NCBI GenBank assembly: GCA_902783305.1
Contig: CACZQU010000519.1
Span: forward strand, 1 to 8,587
Reading direction: 5' to 3'
Source: an uncultured Lachnospiraceae bacterium
Lineage (GTDB): Bacteria; Bacillota; Clostridia; Lachnospirales; Lachnospiraceae
Length of the DNA: 8,587 bases
Below, piece after piece: positions 1 through 4,493 of the stretch. The notes under the pieces were generated by a model. That model was given only the letters and a program-made list of their open reading frames with translations, did no database searches and was not told the origin of the DNA. A program made the translations under genes and the position numbers. The first letter of the stretch is position 1, and every line of letters starts with the position of its first letter.

Positions 1-105
1 AAAAAATCCATTGTTTACCGATCCGGTTCAGAATATTCCCTGGCAATCCATAGCCCCCTTTCTTTTCCTTCCGCATATACCGGGAAGTACAAATATGCTT
101 TTTTT

Positions 106-173
106 GACTCCAGGAACCGGGGAGTGCGAAGCACGGAACAATCCGTTGGAGTCATTTTGCACTGCAACCATTT
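106..173 (+). repeat. Structured dispersed repeat, copy 1
   Basis: These 68 bases align without gaps to 4218-4285 in the same orientation, with 54 of 68 bases identical by my count (79%). Weaker, gapped similarity appears to continue to the left through a T-rich stretch. The copy can fold: 106-112 (GACTCCA) pairs perfectly with 147-153 (TGGAGTC), and an inner hairpin GTGC-GAA-GCAC sits at 124-134. The core GGAACAATCCG is nearly invariant between copies. The right end touches the stop codon of the minus-strand gene ending at 172. The rest of 1-105 shows no gene or site that I can support. No transposase, target-site duplication or terminator T-run is evident on the relevant strand, so this may be a MITE-like or REP-like element or a structured RNA motif. 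Confidence 0.75.
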
Positions 174-870
174 ATTTACCGGGCTTACGATATCTGCTCC
201 CGCGGGTAGGGATCCGGGAGTAGAGGCAGTCTGCTTTGCCGCATGCTTCGCAGCTGTCCTGGCTGTTCCCGGGTGAAATGTCTGCTGCCGGCGCAATTCC
301 GGCAAATGCCGTCACGGATTTTGAAGGGACCATCAGCAAGGAGTCGGTCAGAAAGACGCCGATGCTTTTGGGAAGGGACAAAGCAGCGCTGATGTCCCGC
401 TGGGCGGACAGAGGACAGTCTCCATAGCCGGGAGAAAAACGGGGCCGGAGTGAAAATCCTTCTCCATGGACTTTTCGCCGCAGCTCCTCGTTGCGTTCAT
501 CGCAATAAGTCTCGATCATCTGCGCACAGACCGCCTGGCAGATCGCCGCATCCGCGATAGCGTTTACCTGTGCCCGCCGGATGAGACGATCCGGACCGAT
601 CCCCAATGTCGCGCCAAAAAGGAAGGTCTCCCGGCATCCCTCCAGATTCCGGGAAAGAGCATGGCTTTGAATCGTCAGCTCTCCGATCTTCAGCGTGTCC
701 GTGGAATCCTCCGGCCGGACGATGGGGAGACGGCGGCAGACGAAAGCCGGCTGCACTTCTTTCTGCAGCCGGCTGACACATTCGCGGATCCGCTGCTGCA
801 CTTCTTCGGAAGGGACGGCTGCGCCGTAACCGAGATACCGGTATATTTCTTTCTCATCGATAGGAATCAT
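172..870 (-). CDS. Stand-alone methionine synthase (MetH) activation-domain protein
   Basis: This 232-residue protein resembles the C-terminal reactivation domain of cobalamin-dependent methionine synthase (Met_synt_B12 family). In MetH that domain binds S-adenosylmethionine and supports reductive methylation of oxidised cob(II)alamin. The SAM-binding signature is visible as RFSPGYGDCPL at residues 144-154, followed by the family-like stretch around TDSLLMVPSKSVTAFAGI (175-192). The C-terminus carries a Cys cluster, CEACGKADC (Cys207, 210 and 215), often seen in the free-standing clostridial versions. There is no B12-binding, folate or homocysteine domain, so it would act in trans on a short MetH encoded elsewhere; none is in this window. 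An AAAAGGG ribosome site lies 8 bases upstream of the ATG. The last few codons abut repeat copy 1, so the extreme C-terminus (RKPGK) may derive from repeat sequence. The family call is firm; the cellular partner is inferred. Confidence 0.88.
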   Translation of the reverse strand: MIPIDEKEIYRYLGYGAAVPSEEVQQRIRECVSRLQKEVQPAFVCRRLPIVRPEDSTDTLKIGELTIQSHALSRNLEGCRETFLFGATLGIGPDRLIRRAQVNAIADAAICQAVCAQMIETYCDERNEELRRKVHGEGFSLRPRFSPGYGDCPLSAQRDISAALSLPKSIGVFLTDSLLMVPSKSVTAFAGIAPAADISPGNSQDSCEACGKADCLYSRIPTRGSRYRKPGK

Positions 871-926
871 GCCTGCTGCCCTTTTTATCTGAATAACTCT
901 GATTCATTTCTTCGTGATGCAGTCAT

Positions 927-932
927 ATTATA
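927..932 (-). promoter_or_regulatory. Probable -10 box for the MetH-activation gene
   Basis: A perfect TATAAT is read on the minus strand 56 bases upstream of the ATG at 870. No good -35 hexamer lies 16-18 bases further upstream (GTAGCA or TAGCAT only), so either an activator is needed or this is not the main promoter. No recognisable SAM or cobalamin riboswitch fits in the short leader. Confidence 0.45.
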
Positions 933-978
933 GTGCATTCAGTCCCTTAATGCTACAGATTTTTTCCTTTATCCTTTA

Positions 979-999
979 TCAGGGGTCATGAACCCCTGA
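979..999. repeat. Small perfect palindrome in the divergent intergenic region
   Basis: Two 8-base arms, TCAGGGGT (979-986) and ACCCCTGA (992-999), are perfect inverted repeats around the 5-base centre CATGA. Neither strand has a T-run after the stem (A-rich sequence follows on both), so an intrinsic terminator is unlikely. It lies about 47 bases upstream of the minus-strand -10 box and well upstream of the murI promoter. A dimeric regulator operator is possible, but the regulator cannot be named. Confidence 0.5.
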
Positions 1000-1050
1000 A
1001 AACATGGACTTTCCGGGAATGAGCAGACGATTTTGGTTACTGTTTGCGGC

Positions 1051-1127
1051 CGCTCCGCAACATTCGGACTTCCCGCCCTTCAGGCTCTCCTGACGCTTCC
1101 CGCCGGAATTCCGCATGTTGTGGAGTG
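1051..1127. repeat. Large imperfect palindrome next to the murI promoter
   Basis: Bases 1051-1068 pair with 1110-1127 in 17 of 18 positions (two are G-T; the mismatch is T1064 with C1114), giving a 77-base stem-loop. The 41-base apical part holds a second hairpin, TCAGG-CTCT-CCTGA (1080-1093), flanked by two exact copies of CTTCCCGCC (1069-1077 and 1096-1104). The base of the stem ends 2 bases before the -35 box of murI. It therefore lies upstream of the predicted transcript and cannot be a leader attenuator. It could be a degenerate small mobile element or a DNA-level regulatory structure. Together with the 979-999 palindrome and two promoters, it accounts for most of the 871-1194 gap. Confidence 0.65.
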
Positions 1128-1129
1128 AC

Positions 1130-1158
1130 TTGAAAAATCATACAAAGGAAGGTACAAT
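1130..1158 (+). promoter_or_regulatory. Sigma-A type promoter of the murI operon
   Basis: TTGAAA (1130-1135) and TACAAT (1153-1158) are separated by exactly 17 bases, each hexamer close to consensus. The predicted start of transcription is about 1165, giving a short leader of about 30 bases before the murI ATG at 1195. Confidence 0.8.
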
Positions 1159-1194
1159 GGGAGGCAGACTCAGGAAAGAAAGGAATTCATAAAA

Positions 1195-2016
1195 ATGAAC
1201 GCAGACCCAAACGCGCCGATCGGCGTATTTGATTCCGGCATAGGAGGGCTTACCGTCGCGCGTGAAATCATGCGGAATCTTCCATCCGAAAGAATAGTCT
1301 ATTTTGGGGATACCGCCCGCCTTCCCTATGGAAATAAATCCAAAGAGACCATTCTCCGCTTCTCCAGACAGATTGTCCGTTTCCTGAAAGAGCAGCAGGT
1401 GAAGGCGATTGTTGTTGCCTGCAACACGGCGAGCGCTTTTGCAGTGGATGAGCTCCGGGAGGAAACGGATACCCCTCTGCTTGGCGTGATCGAAGCAGGA
1501 GCCCGTGTGGCTGCCGCCAGGACGGTGAACAGAAAAATCGGAGTGATCGGAACGGAAGGGACGGTCCGCAGCCGGATTCATGAAAGCTTTCTGAAAAAAC
1601 TGGATCCGGAGGTTACGGTATATGGCAAAGCCTGTCCTCTTTTTGTCCCTCTGGTGGAGGAGGGATGGCTTCACGATCCGGTGACGGTGGAAGTGGCCCG
1701 CAGATATCTTCAGGAGATGAAGGAGGAGCAGGTTGACACGTTGATTCTGGGCTGTACCCACTATCCGCTGCTTCGTTCCACCATCGGGAATATTATGGGA
1801 GAGAATGTGACCCTGGTCAATCCTGCGTACGAGACGGCCCTGGCTTTGCGCGCCATGCTGGAGGAGCAGGGGATCAACCGTCAGGAAAACGTGCAGGAGG
1901 AGTTCCCTTACCGCTTTTTTGTCAGTGACCTGGCAGAGAAATTTCAGAGCTTTGCCAATTCCATTCTGCCTTATGATGTAAAGATGACCCGGAAGATTGA
2001 CATTGAGCGGTACTGA
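1195..2016 (+). CDS. murI: Glutamate racemase
   Basis: The enzyme interconverts L- and D-glutamate in the cytoplasm without a cofactor and supplies D-Glu for the peptidoglycan stem peptide. The 273-residue length is normal for the family. Both halves of the Asp/Glu racemase fold carry their catalytic cysteine: VACNTAS with Cys76, and LGCTHYPL with Cys187 and neighbouring His189. Other diagnostic segments are FDSGIGGLT (Asp13, Ser14), YFGDTARLPYGNKS (36-49), GVIEAGA (97-103), IGVIGTEGT (115-123) and CPLFVPLVEEGW (147-158). An AAAGGAA ribosome site sits about 9 bases before the ATG. It is the first gene of a two-gene operon with the DUF1934 gene, which starts 4 bases after its stop. No truncation or missing key residue is seen. 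Confidence 0.97.
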   Translation: MNADPNAPIGVFDSGIGGLTVAREIMRNLPSERIVYFGDTARLPYGNKSKETILRFSRQIVRFLKEQQVKAIVVACNTASAFAVDELREETDTPLLGVIEAGARVAAARTVNRKIGVIGTEGTVRSRIHESFLKKLDPEVTVYGKACPLFVPLVEEGWLHDPVTVEVARRYLQEMKEEQVDTLILGCTHYPLLRSTIGNIMGENVTLVNPAYETALALRAMLEEQGINRQENVQEEFPYRFFVSDLAEKFQSFANSILPYDVKMTRKIDIERY

Positions 2017-2020
2017 GCCC

Positions 2021-2458
2021 ATGAACAGACGCAAGGTGATGGTAAAGGTTCTGGGACTGCAGGAATACCAGGGAGAGGAGATCTCACGGATCGAGGTGGA
2101 GGTCCAGGGAACATACTCTTTCCGCGATGACGCTCATTTTCTGCACTATGAAGAGTACCCCGGGGACTTCGCTCAGGCTGTGGTGACTCTGGTGAAGTAC
2201 CGCGGCGGGGTGATGGAAGTGATCCGGTCCGGTGAGATCCGTTCCCGGATGGTATTTGAGAAAGGGAGACGGTTTGCCGCGCCTTATGTTACCGCCGCCG
2301 GGAGCATGCAGATGGAGATATCCACAGAAGAAACCTGGATGAAATGCACCGTGGACGGCTTTACCGCCGGAGCCAGGTATACTCTGGCGGCAGACGGTGA
2401 AGAGATAACCAGGAACGAGATCCGGATCACGGCGGCCTTCACGGATGAAAGGAGTTGA
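2021..2458 (+). CDS. DUF1934 family beta-barrel protein (YwiB-like)
   Basis: This small protein of about 145 residues matches the DUF1934 pattern as I know it from B. subtilis YwiB: a calycin-like beta-barrel rich in alternating hydrophobic strands. The family-like core runs FRDDAHFLHYEEYPGD, then VEVIRSG-type and RSRMVFEKGRR segments, ending in strands around YTLAADGEEITRNEIRITA. There is no signal peptide or membrane segment, so it should be cytoplasmic. Its biochemical function is not known to me. A TTG at 1997 would give an 8-residue longer form overlapping murI. I prefer the ATG at 2021 because family members start just before the K-V-x-V strand and the TTG has no usable ribosome site. 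The ATG also lacks a clear Shine-Dalgarno, so translation is probably coupled to murI, whose stop lies 4 bases upstream. Confidence 0.82.
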   Translation: MNRRKVMVKVLGLQEYQGEEISRIEVEVQGTYSFRDDAHFLHYEEYPGDFAQAVVTLVKYRGGVMEVIRSGEIRSRMVFEKGRRFAAPYVTAAGSMQMEISTEETWMKCTVDGFTAGARYTLAADGEEITRNEIRITAAFTDERS

Positions 2459-2503
2459 AGTGGCTGCAGGGAGGAGAGAGGCGAAGAGCCGGACACAGCA
2501 AAA

Positions 2504-2558
2504 AAAGGGCTGTGGAGAAGAAAACCCGGGGAATGGGATTCCTTCTTCACAGCCCTTT
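2504..2558. terminator. Bidirectional intrinsic terminator between converging operons
   Basis: AAAGGGCTGTGGAGAAG (2504-2520) pairs with 2542-2558 over 17 positions, with a single G-U (2515/2547), around a 21-base loop. Read on the minus strand, the stem is followed by seven Ts (2506-2500), a classical terminator starting 10 bases after the stop of the gene ending at 2569. Read on the plus strand, it follows the DUF1934 stop by 45 bases with a weaker T-tract (TTT, then TTTT at 2567-2570). It should end both operons, more efficiently on the minus strand. Confidence 0.85.
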
Positions 2559-2568
2559 GCGGATTGTT

Positions 2569-3183
2569 TTATTTCTTCCGGGAACCGCCGGCCGCGGCTT
2601 TTCTGGGAGAGGCAGAGGATGATGCTTTTCTGGAAGAGCCTGAAGCCTTCCCGGAGGATTTGGATGAGGACCTGGATGAAGCCTGCGAGGATTTGCCGGT
2701 CCGGGATCCGGATGAAGAAGAGGTTTTCTCAAGCTGCTGCGAGGCCTTGTCCTTTACCTTGGCGAAAAAACCCTTCTTTTCAGGAGGAGCCTCCAAAGAG
2801 CCCCGGATTCCTTTTACTCCGACGATATAGAGCCCGCTGACCTCCGCCTTGATCTCTTTTTTGACCGGTATCAGGTCGTAGACCTTTTCGTCGGCGATCA
2901 TGACCTGGATCCTGGGACCGATCTTGGCTTTTACGATCGGAAGCTTGCTGCGCCGCATCAGCTTCGGCGTCTGATCGATAACGATCTGAGGCAGTCCGGA
3001 GTCCTTGACCGGAAGCCTTTTTTTGTCGATGACCAGCATGGAGACCGTCTGCTTCATCGCCTGGATCTGCGCCTGCTGTTCTTCCTGTCTTTTCTGTGCC
3101 CTTTTTCCAAAGAAGTAAAGACCGATCAGCAGACCGATCAGAACGACAAGGATGATGAGAAGGACAATCGTTATTTTACTCAT
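2569..3183 (-). CDS. Membrane-anchored protein with Ser/Lys/Arg-rich tail, function unknown
   Basis: I recognise this only as a conserved hypothetical of the Lachnospiraceae type. Of 204 residues, about 5-25 form one hydrophobic helix, followed at once by the basic GKRAQKRQ. By the positive-inside rule this predicts a cytoplasmic C-terminus. Residues 32-50 are Gln-rich and probably helical (EEQQAQIQAMKQTVSMLVID). A compact, conserved-looking core spans about 50-130 (LPQIVIDQTPKLMRRSKLPIV, KIGPRIQVMIADEKVYDLIPVKKEIKAEVSGLYIVGVKGIRG). The last 55 or so residues are low-complexity Ser/Lys/Arg/Ala with no acidic residues. A strong AGGAGG ribosome site precedes the ATG. It lies 81 bases after ispE on the same strand and is probably co-transcribed. 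A TTGACA (3251-3256 as complement) sits in the gap but lacks a good -10 box. Confidence 0.8.
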   Translation of the reverse strand: MSKITIVLLIILVVLIGLLIGLYFFGKRAQKRQEEQQAQIQAMKQTVSMLVIDKKRLPVKDSGLPQIVIDQTPKLMRRSKLPIVKAKIGPRIQVMIADEKVYDLIPVKKEIKAEVSGLYIVGVKGIRGSLEAPPEKKGFFAKVKDKASQQLEKTSSSSGSRTGKSSQASSRSSSKSSGKASGSSRKASSSASPRKAAAGGSRKK

Positions 3184-3264
3184 TTCTTCCCTCCTGAATG
3201 TTGTCTGTATTGTCTGTGGCTGCTCAAGGCATGCCCTTACAAATCCTAAGTGTCAAGTATATCA

Positions 3265-4164
3265 TCATGAACACGGAAACGCAACCGGAAGATACGGTTT
3301 TGTCACAAGGACAAACGCGTCCGGAGCCTCGGTCAGGACGGTTTTGCAGGCTTTTGCCGCTTTTTCTTCGTTCTCAAATATTCCATATACGGTCGGCCCG
3401 CTTCCACTCATGCAGGCAGCTATCGCGCCGCTTTTCGTCATCAGGGTACGCAGCCGGAGAATTTCGGGATGCCGCAGGCATGCGCCCGGCTCAAAAACAT
3501 TGGAAAGAGACAAAGCAAGTGCTTCAAGATCGCCTTTGTACAGGGCGGATATCGTACGGTCTATGTCCGGACGGACAGCCGGACGGCTCTGATCAAGGCC
3601 GTCATAGGCTTCTTTTGTGGAAATGGAAACCGGAGGCTTGGCCAGGAGGAGAGAACAGGGAGGGAGAGGTGGAAGGGGTGTGAGGATTTCACCGATTCCT
3701 TCTGCAAGGGCAGTGCCTCCCAGCAGGCAGAAGGGTACATCCGCGCCAAGCTTTACTGCTCTGTGTCTGAGTTGCTCCATGCTCAGCCCGAGGGATAATA
3801 CAGCGTTGACCCCTGCCAGGGTGGAAGCAGCATCCGTACTGCCGCCTGCCATGCCTGCTCCGGCCGGAATCCGCTTTTCCAGGTGAATCCTGAGCCCTTC
3901 ATCGGGCCGGAATTCCTCCAGAAGCAAGGCGGCAGCTTTATAAACCAGATTGGAATGGTCTGCAGTGATTTCACAGCTGTCGGTGGTGAGGAAAACAGCC
4001 GGACCGCTTCCTTCGGAAACCGAAGAAGGATTACAGGCCGTGATATGGAGAATGTCATAGAGGTCAATCGTCTGCATGACGGTACGGATATCGTGGTATC
4101 CGTCCGGCCGCAGTCCCAGGACGTCCAATCCGAGATTGATCTTGGCTCTGGCGTAGATTTCCAT
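3265..4164 (-). CDS. ispE: 4-diphosphocytidyl-2-C-methyl-D-erythritol kinase
   Basis: IspE phosphorylates the 2-hydroxyl of CDP-methylerythritol using ATP, the fourth step of the cytoplasmic MEP pathway to isopentenyl diphosphate. The 299-residue protein has the full GHMP-kinase layout. The N-terminal ARAKINLGLDVLGLRPDGYH (5-24) contains the substrate-binding Lys8. The glycine-rich ATP loop is IPAGAGMAGGSTDAA (99-113). The catalytic Asp142 lies in LGADVPF, and the C-terminal MSGSGPTVYGIF (252-263) is present. An AAGGAG ribosome site lies about 9 bases before the ATG. A TTGATT/TATAAT promoter (4363-4391) predicts an unusually long leader of about 190 bases that includes dispersed repeat copy 2. 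It is first in a likely operon with the membrane protein downstream. No key residue is missing. Confidence 0.96.
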   Translation of the reverse strand: MEIYARAKINLGLDVLGLRPDGYHDIRTVMQTIDLYDILHITACNPSSVSEGSGPAVFLTTDSCEITADHSNLVYKAAALLLEEFRPDEGLRIHLEKRIPAGAGMAGGSTDAASTLAGVNAVLSLGLSMEQLRHRAVKLGADVPFCLLGGTALAEGIGEILTPLPPLPPCSLLLAKPPVSISTKEAYDGLDQSRPAVRPDIDRTISALYKGDLEALALSLSNVFEPGACLRHPEILRLRTLMTKSGAIAACMSGSGPTVYGIFENEEKAAKACKTVLTEAPDAFVLVTKPYLPVAFPCS

Positions 4165-4217
4165 GGGAATCGTCTCCTTCCCTGCGTTTTTGCTGAATCG
4201 TAATGTTTTTGTCTTAT

Positions 4218-4285
4218 GACACCAGGATTGTGGGAGCGCAAAGCGTGGAACAATCCGCAGGAGCCATTTTGCACTGAAATCATTT
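4218..4285 (+). repeat. Structured dispersed repeat, copy 2 (in ispE leader)
   Basis: This copy is 79% identical to 106-173 over 68 ungapped bases. The inner hairpin is kept with changed bases: GCGC-AAA-GCGT (4236-4246) against GTGC-GAA-GCAC in copy 1. That is one compensatory T-A to C-G change and one G-C to G-T change, pairings that work best in plus-strand RNA. Here the closing stem is GGATTGT (4225-4231) with ACAATCC (4250-4256), whereas the outer stem of copy 1 is not conserved. The copy lies between the ispE promoter and start codon, so it would be transcribed antisense to the better-pairing strand. Confidence 0.75.
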
Positions 4286-4362
4286 CCCCGCGGGCAAGCT
4301 CACAGTGGAGAAACGCTTTTTCACTGGAGTCAGAAATGAAATGAGCCGCGAATGGTAACGGT

Positions 4363-4391
4363 ATTATACCCGAGCAGGCAGAAATAATCAA
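4363..4391 (-). promoter_or_regulatory. Sigma-A type promoter of ispE
   Basis: On the minus strand, TTGATT (complement of 4386-4391) and a perfect TATAAT (complement of 4363-4368) are 17 bases apart. The -10 box is embedded in the small palindrome GGTATTATACC (4360-4370). Predicted transcription starts near 4356, about 190 bases before the ispE ATG. Confidence 0.7.
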
Positions 4392-4408
4392 CTGACAAAC
4401 AATTGGGG

Positions 4409-4437
4409 TGGAATTTTCAGCTGGTTTCCATTATAAT
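4409..4437 (+). promoter_or_regulatory. Promoter of the envelope cluster
   Basis: A perfect TATAAT (4432-4437) has a weak -35 (TGGAAT, 4409-4414) at 17-base spacing. The -35 boxes of this promoter and of the divergent ispE promoter are only 17 bases apart, so the two are back to back. Predicted start is about 4444, giving a leader of about 50 bases before the ATG at 4494. Confidence 0.6.
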
Positions 4438-4493
4438 GAGTAAGAGTGTAATCGTTTGGAATAAACAGCGAGAAAATAAAAAGGGGTGTATTC

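Noticed and set aside
15..305. 96-codon minus-strand frame through repeat copy 1
   Set aside because: It overlaps the end of the MetH-activation gene and reads through the repeat; no start context or domain supports it.
871..1000. Possible SAM or cobalamin riboswitch upstream of the MetH-activation gene
   Set aside because: The predicted leader is only about 50 bases and I see none of the conserved boxes of SAM-I or cobalamin riboswitches on the minus strand.
1138..2034. 298-codon open frame on the minus strand
   Set aside because: It is fully antisense to murI, whose motifs are unambiguous; its composition (many His, Arg, Leu) is typical of a shadow frame and no domain is recognisable.
3783..4391. 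202-codon minus-strand frame through the ispE start region and repeat copy 2
   Set aside because: It overlaps ispE in another frame. Its N-terminal part is simply the repeat translated and the rest is a frame shadow of ispE.
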